Shown here one piece after another: positions 34,257 to 42,722 of a stretch of DNA of 43,869 bases. Within the stretch, counting starts at the first letter, position 1; every line of letters starts with the position of its first letter. The notes beneath the pieces were generated by a model. The model searched no databases, was not told the origin of the DNA, and saw nothing but the letters and a program-made list of their open reading frames with translations. A program made the translations under genes and the position numbers. This DNA comes from an uncultured Lachnospiraceae bacterium (GTDB lineage Bacteria; Bacillota; Clostridia; Lachnospirales; Lachnospiraceae), in NCBI GenBank assembly GCA_902766365.1, contig CACXDC010000163.1, positions 1 to 43,869 on the forward strand, written 5' to 3'.

Positions 34257-34285
34257 TTGTAGATTAACAGGGCAGATGCTACAAT
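34257..34285 (+). promoter_or_regulatory. Sigma-A promoter for the MBOAT/SGNH genes
   Basis: TTGTAG, a 17-base spacer and TACAAT lie 34 bases before the MBOAT start. Confidence 0.65.
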
Positions 34286-34319
34286 GATAGAAACGAATGA
34301 GAAATGAAGGTTAACTGGT

Positions 34320-35696
34320 ATGGTCAATTTTGCAGGGATGGAATTTATATTCTATTTTTTTCCTGTTTTTCTGCTTATATATTATCTGGTTCCTGTGAAA
34401 TATAAGGATGTAGTTCTGCTTCTTGGCAGCTACTTTTTTTATGCCTCCGGGGATCTGAAATTTGTTCCGCTGCTTCTTTTACTTACCCTTTGCAATTATT
34501 TCATGGGACAGCAGATCCGTAAGCTTTCCGAAGGCTATAAAATGCACGACTGGCAGAAGATAGAGAGAAAAAGGAAGCTTGCTTTTATTGTAAGTCTGGA
34601 TGTTACGGTGCTTCTTATTTTCAAGATGCTTGCTGTGTTCGTGGACAGTACGCTGTTTCCTCTTGGACTCAGCTTTTATCTGTTTAAGATGATCTCTTTC
34701 CAGATAGATTATTACCGGGGAGAGATCCCGGAAAAGACATCATTTTTGTCAGTTGCAGTATACTTTTCCATGTTTCCACAGGTGATCTCAGGACCGATCA
34801 TGCGCTACAATGAAGGAACGGAGCCACAGAACCGGATCTACCGTCTTTCACAGCTTGAGGACGGCATGAAGTATTTTGCGGCGGGACTTGGCATGAAGGT
34901 ACTGCTGGCAGACAGACTTGCGATCCTGTGGAATGATCTGCAGATGATCGGATTTCAGAGTATTTCAACGCCACTGGCATGGCTTGGGGCGGCAGGCTAT
35001 TCCCTGCAGCTTTACTTTGATTTCTGGGGGTATTCCCTGATGGCATCCGGCATTCTGGTATGCCTTGGGTTTGATTTTATTGAGAACTTCCATCATCCCT
35101 ATGCGTCAGGAAGTATAGGAGAGTTTTACCGGAGATGGCATATGACGCTTGGCAGGTTCTTTAAGGATTATGTATATATTCCGCTTGGAGGAAGCAGATG
35201 CCGGAAGAACAGGATGATATTCAATCTCGCAGTTGTATGGCTGATCACAGGTCTGTGGCATGGAAACGGTCTGAATTATCTGCTGTGGGGCGCTGTGCTT
35301 GGCCTGCTTATCATACTGGAAAAGGTATTTTACGGGGAAAAGCTGAAGAAGCTGCCGGTTCTTCGGAATCTGTACGTTCTGGTTCTGATCCCACTGACAT
35401 GGGTGATCTTTGCAATTACGGATCTGCACCAGCTTGGCGTTTATTTTGGAAGACTGTTCCCGGTATTTGGCGGGGCAGGTGTAGCTGTGAACACAGGAGA
35501 TTTTCTGAAATATGCAGAGACTTATGGAAAGCTTTTCCTTGCAGGCGGACTGCTCTGTGTTCCGGGGGTTTTTGATTTCCTTGAAAAGCACAGAAAGAAT
35601 CCGGTTGTTATTGTGCTGCTTCTTCTGATCTTCTGGTATTCCGTTTATTTTGTGGCAGGCAGTGGAGAAAATCCATTTTTATATTTTCAGTTTTAG
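34320..35696 (+). CDS. MBOAT-family O-acyltransferase (AlgI/DltB type)
   Basis: This 458-residue polytopic membrane protein would move an acyl, usually acetyl, group across the membrane for modification of a surface polymer. It has about ten hydrophobic segments, the FYRRWHMTLGRFFKDYVYIPLGG core (starting near residue 269) and the invariant histidine His314 in GLWHGNGLNYLLWG. It is followed by an SGNH hydrolase-like gene eight bases after the stop, a standard pairing in AlgI/AlgJ-like and PatA/PatB-like O-acetylation systems. The polymer is unknown: peptidoglycan, exopolysaccharide or spore-coat glycan are possible. Confidence 0.93.
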   Translation: MVNFAGMEFIFYFFPVFLLIYYLVPVKYKDVVLLLGSYFFYASGDLKFVPLLLLLTLCNYFMGQQIRKLSEGYKMHDWQKIERKRKLAFIVSLDVTVLLIFKMLAVFVDSTLFPLGLSFYLFKMISFQIDYYRGEIPEKTSFLSVAVYFSMFPQVISGPIMRYNEGTEPQNRIYRLSQLEDGMKYFAAGLGMKVLLADRLAILWNDLQMIGFQSISTPLAWLGAAGYSLQLYFDFWGYSLMASGILVCLGFDFIENFHHPYASGSIGEFYRRWHMTLGRFFKDYVYIPLGGSRCRKNRMIFNLAVVWLITGLWHGNGLNYLLWGAVLGLLIILEKVFYGEKLKKLPVLRNLYVLVLIPLTWVIFAITDLHQLGVYFGRLFPVFGGAGVAVNTGDFLKYAETYGKLFLAGGLLCVPGVFDFLEKHRKNPVVIVLLLLIFWYSVYFVAGSGENPFLYFQF

Positions 35697-35707
35697 GGTG
35701 AGCAGTG

Positions 35708-36868
35708 ATGAAGCATTTGAAAGAAAGTCCATTTTTCTTTTTACTTCTGCTGTCTGGTATCTTATTTACCATACTGGCAGCGGCAGGAAAAAACAGTATA
35801 TATAAGGATCAGCAGTATCACCCGGAAAAGGGACCGCTTCTGTCAATCCTGTTTGCGGCCATGAATGAGGATGTTTATCCCTGGCAGTTATTTTCAGAGG
35901 GGCAGGTGGCTGAGACAGAAAGCAGTAAGGTGAACCCGGCGGAGAGTGACCAGGATGGTCAGAGCACGGATGGAACTTCTGACACCACAAAGAACACAGA
36001 AGAAGGGGATCCTGCGTCTGACAGTGACGATGCGGCAGGAAACAGTACTGTCAGCGGAAATTCAGCGGGAAATGACAGCAGTGCTGGAAACGGGCAGCCT
36101 ACGGTCAGTGGAAATAATGCTGCTATGGAGACTGGCTCTGGCACTGGCGGCAATGTACTGCAGGAAGAACCTCCTTATGGTGAGAACAGACCGGAGCCTT
36201 TAAGAAGCAGCACGGAGGAAGAGTATCTGAACCATATCTCAGCCGATATTTATGGGGATGCAGGGGTGAAGAAAGCAGCAGAATATCCTTTTGTGACAGT
36301 AGACGAGAGTTACTTTGATGATGCCCTGTTTATCGGTGATTCCAGAACAGTAGGGCTTCACGATTATACAGATCTGTCAGAGCATGCAGATTTTCTGTGT
36401 AAAACATCGCTGACCATCTATAAGGTGCTGGAAGAAAATTTCAAGGGTATGGGAACCGCAGAAGAGGTTCTTAAGAAAAAGCAGTATGGAAAGATCTATA
36501 TCATGGTTGGTATCAATGAACTTGGCCGGGGAACCACAGAGGATTTCATGGAAAAGTATACGGAGGTAGTGGATACCCTGCATGAGTGGAATCCGGATGC
36601 CAGGATCATCATACAGGGCATTATGAAAGTCAGCAAAAAGAAGGACACGGAAGATAAAGTTTTCAATAACAGCAATATTACGGGAAGAAATCATGCGATT
36701 GCCACACTTGCAGATAACTATCATATCTTTTATATTGATATGAATGAGGCAGTCTGCGATGAGGAAGGAAATCTGAATGCGGAATATACCCATGATCAGA
36801 TCCACCTTCTTGGTATGTACAATGACCTTTGGAAGGATTTCCTGATGACGAAGGGAATCAGCGGATAA
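35708..36868 (+). CDS. Secreted SGNH/GDSL-like hydrolase, partner of the MBOAT protein
   Basis: This 386-residue protein has a membrane anchor (about residues 8-25), a low-complexity Ser/Gly/Asn/Asp/Thr linker (about 62-150) and an extracellular SGNH domain (about 195-386) with catalytic Ser212 in FIGDSRT, an Asn/Gly block MVGINELGRG, and Asp363 and His366 in DQIHLL. It would transfer or remove the acyl group delivered by the MBOAT protein. GTG at 35705 and ATG at 35708 are both possible; I take the ATG. Its end leads straight into the hairpin at 36880 that overlaps the spoVAD ribosome site. Confidence 0.9.
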   Translation: MKHLKESPFFFLLLLSGILFTILAAAGKNSIYKDQQYHPEKGPLLSILFAAMNEDVYPWQLFSEGQVAETESSKVNPAESDQDGQSTDGTSDTTKNTEEGDPASDSDDAAGNSTVSGNSAGNDSSAGNGQPTVSGNNAAMETGSGTGGNVLQEEPPYGENRPEPLRSSTEEEYLNHISADIYGDAGVKKAAEYPFVTVDESYFDDALFIGDSRTVGLHDYTDLSEHADFLCKTSLTIYKVLEENFKGMGTAEEVLKKKQYGKIYIMVGINELGRGTTEDFMEKYTEVVDTLHEWNPDARIIIQGIMKVSKKKDTEDKVFNNSNITGRNHAIATLADNYHIFYIDMNEAVCDEEGNLNAEYTHDQIHLLGMYNDLWKDFLMTKGISG

Positions 36869-36879
36869 TTTTCATGTAT

Positions 36880-36934
36880 AAAAACCTCCAGATCAGAAAA
36901 ACTACTAGAAAAGTGATTTGATCTGGAGGTTTTT
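36880..36934 (+). terminator. Terminator-like hairpin overlapping the spoVAD ribosome site
   Basis: A perfect 16-bp inverted repeat (AAAAACCTCCAGATCA at 36880-36895 and its complement at 36919-36934) encloses a 23-base loop. A U-run is part of the 3' arm. The 3' arm also contains GGAGG (36925-36929), the ribosome site of spoVAD, whose ATG is at 36936. Transcripts reading in from the SGNH gene would terminate or hide the ribosome site; transcripts that start inside the loop would not. Confidence 0.8.
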
Positions 36935-36935
36935 T

Positions 36936-37973
36936 ATGGACAGCGGGAAAGGCGCATTTTTTGAACAGGGAAAACAGAGTATCAAGATTCCGGTACCGGT
37001 ATATATACGTGCAAGTGCCAGCATCGCAGGAAGCAAGGAGGGGGAAGGCCCGCTTGGGGATCTGTTTGATCTGGTTGGAGTAGATGATAAATTTGGCAGT
37101 AATACCTGGGAAGAAGCAGAAAGCACACTGCAGAAGGAGACACTGCAGCTTGCCATAGGAAAGGCGCACCTTACCAGTGAGGATATCCGTTTCCTGCTTG
37201 CCGGTGATCTTCTGGCACAGTCCATGGCAAGCAGCTTTGGACTGTCAGCCTTTCAGATCCCACTGATCGGACTGTATGGAGCCTGTTCGACCTGCGGGCT
37301 TTCACTGGCTATGGGAACGATCCTGATCGTTGGGGGAATGGCGCAGTATGTTGCCAGCGTGACATCCAGTCATTTTGCAAGTGCGGAAAAGGAATTCCGT
37401 TACCCGCTTGGATATGGGAATCAGAGACCCTTGTCGGCAACCTGGACAGTAACAGGAAGCGGAGCCTTTGTTTTAAGCAGCCTGAAAGGGGAAAAGGACA
37501 GAGCCATGATCACAGGGCTGACGATAGGAAAGATCGTGGATCTTGGAATGAAGGATTCCATGAATATGGGAGCATGTATGGCACCAGCGGCTTCAAGCTT
37601 AATCTGCCAGCATTTTGCAGACTTTGGCAGAAAACCGGAGGACTATGACCAGATCATAACAGGGGATCTTGGACTCGTAGGACAGAGGGTGCTTCTGGAT
37701 ATGATGGCAGAAAAAGGGTTTGATCTTACCAGAAAGCATATGGACTGTGGTATTGAGATCTACGAGAAAAAGCAGGACGCCCATGCCGGTGGAAGCGGCT
37801 GCGGCTGCAGTGCTGTGGTATTGTCGGCGATGATCTTAAAGAAGCTGGAAGAAGGTGAATGGAAAAGGGTACTCTTTGTGCCTACAGGAGCACTTTTAAG
37901 CAAGACCAGCTTCAACGAAGGCAAGAGTATACCGGGAATTGCCCACGCACTGGTGCTGGAGAGATGCTCGTAG
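36936..37973 (+). CDS. spoVAD: Stage V sporulation protein AD
   Basis: SpoVAD is the dipicolinic-acid-binding component of the SpoVA complex, with a thiolase-like fold. The 345-residue protein shows the family motifs: IYIRASASIAGSKEGEGPLG-like start (VYIRASASIAGSKEGEGP), GACSTCGLSLAMG, ASVTSSHFASAEKEFRYP and the C-terminal GSGCGCSAVVLSA. The start at 36936 is supported by GGAGG six bases upstream. A sigma-G-like element could lie in the loop region (GTATA at 36876-36880, ACTACTA at 36901-36907), but the 20-base spacing is long. It is separated by several kilobases from spoVAC and spoVAA-AB. Confidence 0.95.
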   Translation: MDSGKGAFFEQGKQSIKIPVPVYIRASASIAGSKEGEGPLGDLFDLVGVDDKFGSNTWEEAESTLQKETLQLAIGKAHLTSEDIRFLLAGDLLAQSMASSFGLSAFQIPLIGLYGACSTCGLSLAMGTILIVGGMAQYVASVTSSHFASAEKEFRYPLGYGNQRPLSATWTVTGSGAFVLSSLKGEKDRAMITGLTIGKIVDLGMKDSMNMGACMAPAASSLICQHFADFGRKPEDYDQIITGDLGLVGQRVLLDMMAEKGFDLTRKHMDCGIEIYEKKQDAHAGGSGCGCSAVVLSAMILKKLEEGEWKRVLFVPTGALLSKTSFNEGKSIPGIAHALVLERCS

Positions 37974-38018
37974 GGACGCCGGAAGGAAAAATGAAATAAA
38001 TGGAATGATGAAAACAGG

Positions 38019-38050
38019 AAAAGAGACTTAAATATTTGAGTCTCTTTTTT
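38019..38050 (+). terminator. Terminator after spoVAD
   Basis: AAAAGAGACT and AGTCTCTTTT form a 10-bp stem with a 10-base loop and a T-run, 45 bases after the spoVAD stop. It marks the left limit of the AT-rich island. Confidence 0.9.
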
Positions 38051-38153
38051 GAAGGTGCACGCAGTGGCACACATGGCTAATGAAAGCATTGCTGCACTCT
38101 TAAGATACTACGTGTTCCCGTAGAAATACAAATATATTTATGATATACTTTTT

Positions 38154-40049
38154 ATGAGAATTTTGATATTGAACTTTGGAAGAATCCGCAAAGAAGAAAT
38201 GTATGGAAATATCATAAAAAATTTTGTGATAGCTATGCATCTAAAAGAAAGTAGTTGCCGTGGTATTTATAATTATAGCAAGAAGGATAAGAAGTTGCCA
38301 AAAGAAATGTTGAATAAAACTAAAATTGAAAAAAGAGCTATACACTTCCTTGAATTGCCTATAGTGGAATGTGATTATTTAGATAGTAGCATTAATTCAA
38401 TGGATAAGGAACTTTCATGGGATGGGTATATTTATACTTATCACAGTAAAACATTTGGAAATAATACATTTGATGATAAAATCCCGATTCAAGTTAAGGG
38501 GCATTGGGATGATCAAAAGAAGGAAATTAACAAAAAGAATATCCAGTATCCAGTGGATTTAGATGTATTGGAGAATTATTATAATGATAGAGGTGTTTTA
38601 TATTTTAAAATTGTGATGAATGGGGATAAAAAAGAGATTTTTTATAGTATTCTCTATCCTTCCAAAATTAAGGGTTATCTTGATGAAGCACGAAGAAAGA
38701 AAAATAAAAAACAAATAAATGTTGTACTAACAAAGCTACAGCCAAAAGCGTCAGAAATGCTTAGAATATGCAGACAATTTACTTTTGAGAGCAATAAGCA
38801 AGGTTCAGGAAGAGGGCAGATAGTTCCGAAAACAGTTTGTGTAAATGATATTGGAAAATATAAAAGTTTGCAGGCAACAGCGATGGATACAGATAGTCCT
38901 ATAGAATTCGCCAAAAGACTGTCAGTGGGAGATGCTTGTTTTTATGTACAAGATAATTCCGATATATGGTTTCCTGTTTCGACAAATAATGTAACAGAGT
39001 ATTTTGGTGGACAGCGTGTGGTAAAGAATATAAGTGTTGGTGGTAAAGTTTTTTATTCAAATTATGAGATTATATGTGGAACAGATGATTCATTTAGCAT
39101 AAGAGTAAGTGAAAATCTGACATTACAGTGGTCAAAAGGAAAAATTGATTTCAAAGAGAAAGGATATTTAGAAGAATTAAACAATGATGCCTTGTTTTTG
39201 AAGGCTATGGTAAATAGTACGCAGATTGAGGTTGCTGGAGTTTCATTGACATATAATAATTGTAAAATACCGCAGGAAATTATGGAAGAATGGAATTTTA
39301 TAGTTGATTTATATAAAATATGTGAAATGGCAAATATGAAAATCCTAATACCATTGAAGGATTTTAGCGTATATGATAGAAAATATGCTCAACGCCTAGT
39401 TGATATTTTGCATGGCAAAATTGAAGTTGTACCAGACACACTGTATACATACGAAATGAAGATAAATGACAAAATTTACCCATTTCTTATATGTAGAGAT
39501 GGAAATGGAAAAATACAATTTGTAAACAGAATATATGAAAGCAGATATCAAGGGTATGTAAAGGTGGGGGAAAAACACTATAAAGTACCGATGTTTTGTG
39601 ATATGCCAAGAGGAATTTTTGGACATTTGTATAAATATGATTATGCAGATCTGCGTTATCAAATCGAAAATACAGAGTTTAATTCAGAAACGATCAGCAC
39701 GCTTCATAGTGCGGTTATTGCACTTATAAGTGCCTATGACATTTCAAATGAAAGTGAATTGCTAGAAATTGCTGAAATGATGTTGAATAAGATGTATGAG
39801 GTTGACAGCACCATAATATATGAACATATAAATGAATGGCAAATTATGAAGCGGAAAAATGCTATATCGGACGATGAGATAAATAAAATGAAACATTTAT
39901 TGAAAAAATGTGGTGACGATGTAGAAGTGAGCTGCGCTATTTATGCTTTACTTGATGATAAAGAAAATGCACATAGATATTTTGAAAAAATGGCTGCAAA
40001 AGAAAAAGAAGAATTTAAGGAATTTCCCATTTATAAATATGTTGAGTAA
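38154..40049 (+). CDS. Putative DUF4365-like nuclease-domain protein (defence candidate)
   Basis: I do not recognise a named gene. The 631-residue protein has an N-terminal region with the residue pattern of a PD-(D/E)XK fold as seen in DUF4365: Glu59 in KIEKRAIHFLEL, Asp90 in LSWDGYIY, then Gln113-Val-Lys115 in IPIQVKGHW, followed by YPVDLDVLENYY. The middle part (about 200-480) is unlike anything I know; the C-terminal 100 residues are helical and TPR-like. The gene is much more AT-rich than its neighbours, with many AAA, ATA, TTA and AAT codons, which suggests transfer. The start is uncertain: the likely -10 (TATACT, 38144-38149) is so near that 38154 might be leaderless; an ATG at 38199 is possible. 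Confidence 0.7.
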   Translation: MRILILNFGRIRKEEMYGNIIKNFVIAMHLKESSCRGIYNYSKKDKKLPKEMLNKTKIEKRAIHFLELPIVECDYLDSSINSMDKELSWDGYIYTYHSKTFGNNTFDDKIPIQVKGHWDDQKKEINKKNIQYPVDLDVLENYYNDRGVLYFKIVMNGDKKEIFYSILYPSKIKGYLDEARRKKNKKQINVVLTKLQPKASEMLRICRQFTFESNKQGSGRGQIVPKTVCVNDIGKYKSLQATAMDTDSPIEFAKRLSVGDACFYVQDNSDIWFPVSTNNVTEYFGGQRVVKNISVGGKVFYSNYEIICGTDDSFSIRVSENLTLQWSKGKIDFKEKGYLEELNNDALFLKAMVNSTQIEVAGVSLTYNNCKIPQEIMEEWNFIVDLYKICEMANMKILIPLKDFSVYDRKYAQRLVDILHGKIEVVPDTLYTYEMKINDKIYPFLICRDGNGKIQFVNRIYESRYQGYVKVGEKHYKVPMFCDMPRGIFGHLYKYDYADLRYQIENTEFNSETISTLHSAVIALISAYDISNESELLEIAEMMLNKMYEVDSTIIYEHINEWQIMKRKNAISDDEINKMKHLLKKCGDDVEVSCAIYALLDDKENAHRYFEKMAAKEKEEFKEFPIYKYVE

Positions 40050-40093
40050 ATATAAAATTAAAATATTATGTTCCGTATGTTGGAGGTAGTAAT

Positions 40094-41545
40094 ATGGCAG
40101 AAGAAACACTGTTTTCCGGTGAATCAAAGAATATAGAGTATAAGGTTGCAGTACCAGAGAAAAACGAAAAATATATGAAAACAGTGGTAGCTTTTGCCAA
40201 TGGCAGAGGTGGAAAGATTGTTTTCGGAATAGATGATAAAACTTTAGATATTGTTGGAATGGATGTAGATAATATATACAAAACCATGGATGCCATTACC
40301 AATGCTATTTCTGATGCCTGCGAACCGACGATCAGACCAGATGTTGCGTTACAGACAGTTAAGGATAAGACAGTGATTGTAGTGGAGATTTTTCCAGGTG
40401 CGCAGCGCCCTTATTACATAAAATCACAGGGAATGGCTGATGGCACTTATGTGCGTGTATCCGGTACAACCAGACATGTGGAAGGATATATGTTGAAGGA
40501 ACTGATTTTAGAGGGACAAAATCGCTATTTTGACAGTGAAATATGCCAGAACATGACAGTTTCTGATGATGAAATAGAGGAACTATGCAAAAGCATGAAA
40601 GAAATTGCTATGAAAAACACATGGCAGGATAGTGAGAAAGCACAGATAAAAGATGTAACTAGGAATACATTGATTTCATGGGGAGTGTTGAAAGAGGCAG
40701 AAGGTAGGGTATATCCAACAAATGCCTATGCACTTTTATCAGGGAGGATGCCACAGCAACCTGTGATTCAGTGCGGAGTGTTCAAAGGAACAAGCCGTGC
40801 GCACTTTGTTGATCGCAGGGAATTTGAAGGGGCTATTCAGGAACAGATGGAAGCAGCTTATCAGTATGTTCTTGAAAAAATCAATATGGGAATGACGATA
40901 ACAGGGATGTACAGGCAGGATGTATATGAGCTGCCGACAGATAGTATCCGGGAGCTGATTGCAAACGCAGTGGCACACCGTAGTTATCTGGAGCCGGGAA
41001 ATATCCAGGTAGTATTGTTTGATGACAGATTAGAAGTAACTTCTCCTGGAATGCTTTTGAACAATGTTACGATTTCAAAAATGATGGAAGGCTATTCAAA
41101 ACCAAGGAATCCGGCAATCGCAAGAGCATTTGCATATATGAAGATTATTGAGAAGTGGGGAACTGGAATACCGAGATTATTTGAAGCATGTAAAGAGTAT
41201 GGTCTGCCGAAACCGGAGCTTGTTGATTTTGATGGAGATTTCCGAGTAAATATGTATCGAAAGGTAGAAAAAGAGGTTGGCGACAATGGTACAACTACCC
41301 AAGCTACCCAAGGTACTACCCAAGCTACCCAAGGTACTACCCAAGTTGAACTGAGTGAGGATGATAAGGCTGTGCTGACAGCGTTAGCGGAAGATCCTGA
41401 AATTACGCAGAAAGAAATTGCTGCAAAATTAGATTGGAAAATTGACAGGGTAAAATATTATCTTAATAAGCTAAAGAGAAAGGGTATTATAAAACGTGTA
41501 GGCACCAGTCAAAATGGACATTGGGAAGTGCTCATGATACAATAA
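40094..41545 (+). CDS. AlbA/Schlafen-type ATP-binding transcriptional regulator-like protein
   Basis: This 483-residue protein combines an AlbA_2 (AAA_4/Schlafen-type) nucleic-acid-binding domain (about residues 1-130; ESKNIEYK at 10-17, FANGRGGKIVFGIDD at 34-48), a HATPase-like C-terminal domain (ELIANAVAHRSY at 287-298, then DDRLEVTSPG), a Thr/Gln/Ala/Gly repeat (about 400-418) and a winged-helix domain (about 420-483). TTGGAGG precedes the start, 44 bases after the putative nuclease gene with no terminator between, so they probably form an operon. The class is often near phage-defence and mobile loci. Function is not known. Confidence 0.85.
   Translation: MAEETLFSGESKNIEYKVAVPEKNEKYMKTVVAFANGRGGKIVFGIDDKTLDIVGMDVDNIYKTMDAITNAISDACEPTIRPDVALQTVKDKTVIVVEIFPGAQRPYYIKSQGMADGTYVRVSGTTRHVEGYMLKELILEGQNRYFDSEICQNMTVSDDEIEELCKSMKEIAMKNTWQDSEKAQIKDVTRNTLISWGVLKEAEGRVYPTNAYALLSGRMPQQPVIQCGVFKGTSRAHFVDRREFEGAIQEQMEAAYQYVLEKINMGMTITGMYRQDVYELPTDSIRELIANAVAHRSYLEPGNIQVVLFDDRLEVTSPGMLLNNVTISKMMEGYSKPRNPAIARAFAYMKIIEKWGTGIPRLFEACKEYGLPKPELVDFDGDFRVNMYRKVEKEVGDNGTTTQATQGTTQATQGTTQVELSEDDKAVLTALAEDPEITQKEIAAKLDWKIDRVKYYLNKLKRKGIIKRVGTSQNGHWEVLMIQ
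41294..41345 (+). repeat. In-frame 21-bp tandem repeat in the AlbA-type gene
   Basis: The unit ACTACCCAAGCTACCCAAGG plus a final T (21 bases) occurs twice in full (41294-41314, 41315-41335) and once in part to 41345. Each encodes TTQATQG, so a change in copy number keeps the frame and would lengthen or shorten the linker before the winged-helix domain. Confidence 0.92.
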
Positions 41546-41588
41546 GTTCATATACGGATCGAACTGTATCGGAAAGAGGACTTATATT

Positions 41589-42668
41589 TTGAAAAAAGCA
41601 GGAAAAAGAATTGGTATTATCATATTGGTGATTCTGCTGATCGTGGCAGCTTATCTGGTCTATGTCATGGTATCCTATCACAGATTACCAGACAAACTGA
41701 CTCTTGAGGTCAACAGGACAGGAAATCAGGCGGCCTTTGAGGAGGACAGCCAGGTTGAAGTCGGAAAATATTACTGGATCATGACCTATAATATTGGTTT
41801 TGGTGCATACCGGAATGATTACAGCTTCTTTATGGACGGGGGCAAGAGCTCCTGGGCGAAGGATGAGGAGAGTGTGACCGCCGGTATCTGCGGGATGGGA
41901 GATATTGTGAATACAGTCAATCCTGACTTCGTTTTTCTGCAGGAGGTGGATATTGACGGAACAAGATCCTATCATGTGAATGAACTGGATCTGATGAATC
42001 AGTTTGTGACAGGCTATTATTACACCTTTGCTGAGAATTACGATTCTCCATTTCTGTTTTTCCCGCCATGGGAGCCACATGGTGCCAATCAGGCAGGAAT
42101 TGTGACCTATTCACGCAGTGAGATCACAGATACGATGAGAAGAAGTCTCCCCATTTCCCAGTCCTTCAGCAAGTTCCTGGATCTGGACAGATGCTATTCC
42201 ATTTCCAGGATCCCTCTGGAAAACGGAAAGAGTCTCTGCCTTTACAATGTACACCTTTCTGCATATGGGGCAGATGCTGCTGTCAGAGATGCACAGCTTT
42301 CCATGCTGTATGAGGACATGACAACAGATTATAAGGAAGGAAATTATATCGTCTGTGGCGGTGATTTTAATCATGATATGAAGCAGGCTTCTACAGAAAA
42401 TACAGAGGAGTGGGCGAAACCATTTCCCAGGGAATCGCTGCCGGAAGGCTTCCGTCTTGCCATTGATTCTGCCAAGGCAGAAGATGTGGAGCACAATAGC
42501 TGCAGGGATGCAGGAGAGCCTTATCAGGAGGGACATACACATACTTATACATTGGATGGGTTTATTGTTTCTGACAATGTTGGCGTAAATTATTATACCA
42601 ATATGGACTGGAGATATGAGCTTTCTGACCATGATCCGGTATTAATGCAGTTCATGCTGCTGAAATAG
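41589..42668 (+). CDS. Secreted endonuclease/exonuclease/phosphatase-family protein
   Basis: This 359-residue protein starts at TTG; AGAGGAC lies upstream, and this start supplies the lysine-rich MKKAGKRIG before a hydrophobic anchor (residues 9-30), which an internal start would remove. The extracytoplasmic domain has the EEP fold motifs: MTYNIGFGAY (about 61-70), FLQEVDIDGT (about 116-125), YNVHLS, GGDFNHDM (about 256-263) and the closing SDHDPVLM. Family members cut DNA, phospholipids or phosphoinositides. It lies 43 bases after the AT-rich island and is followed by spoVAA, so a role in the spore or envelope is possible. Confidence 0.88.
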   Translation: MKKAGKRIGIIILVILLIVAAYLVYVMVSYHRLPDKLTLEVNRTGNQAAFEEDSQVEVGKYYWIMTYNIGFGAYRNDYSFFMDGGKSSWAKDEESVTAGICGMGDIVNTVNPDFVFLQEVDIDGTRSYHVNELDLMNQFVTGYYYTFAENYDSPFLFFPPWEPHGANQAGIVTYSRSEITDTMRRSLPISQSFSKFLDLDRCYSISRIPLENGKSLCLYNVHLSAYGADAAVRDAQLSMLYEDMTTDYKEGNYIVCGGDFNHDMKQASTENTEEWAKPFPRESLPEGFRLAIDSAKAEDVEHNSCRDAGEPYQEGHTHTYTLDGFIVSDNVGVNYYTNMDWRYELSDHDPVLMQFMLLK

Positions 42669-42696
42669 AATAAAAGAAGAGAAAAATGACATACTA
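42668..42696 (+). promoter_or_regulatory. Sigma-G-like promoter for spoVAA-spoVAB
   Basis: GAATA (42668-42672), a 17-base spacer and CATACTA (42690-42696) match the sigma-G consensus exactly. It overlaps the final base of the preceding stop codon, 27 bases before the spoVAA start. Confidence 0.75.
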
Positions 42697-42722
42697 GTAT
42701 TCAGAAAAAGGAAGGTAATGGT

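Noticed and set aside
38050..38153. Attachment site for the AT-rich island
   Set aside because: No tRNA gene, and I could find no direct repeat shared with the region after 41545.
41294..41345. CRISPR or insertion-sequence end
   Set aside because: The repeat is a 21-bp in-frame coding tandem repeat without spacers.
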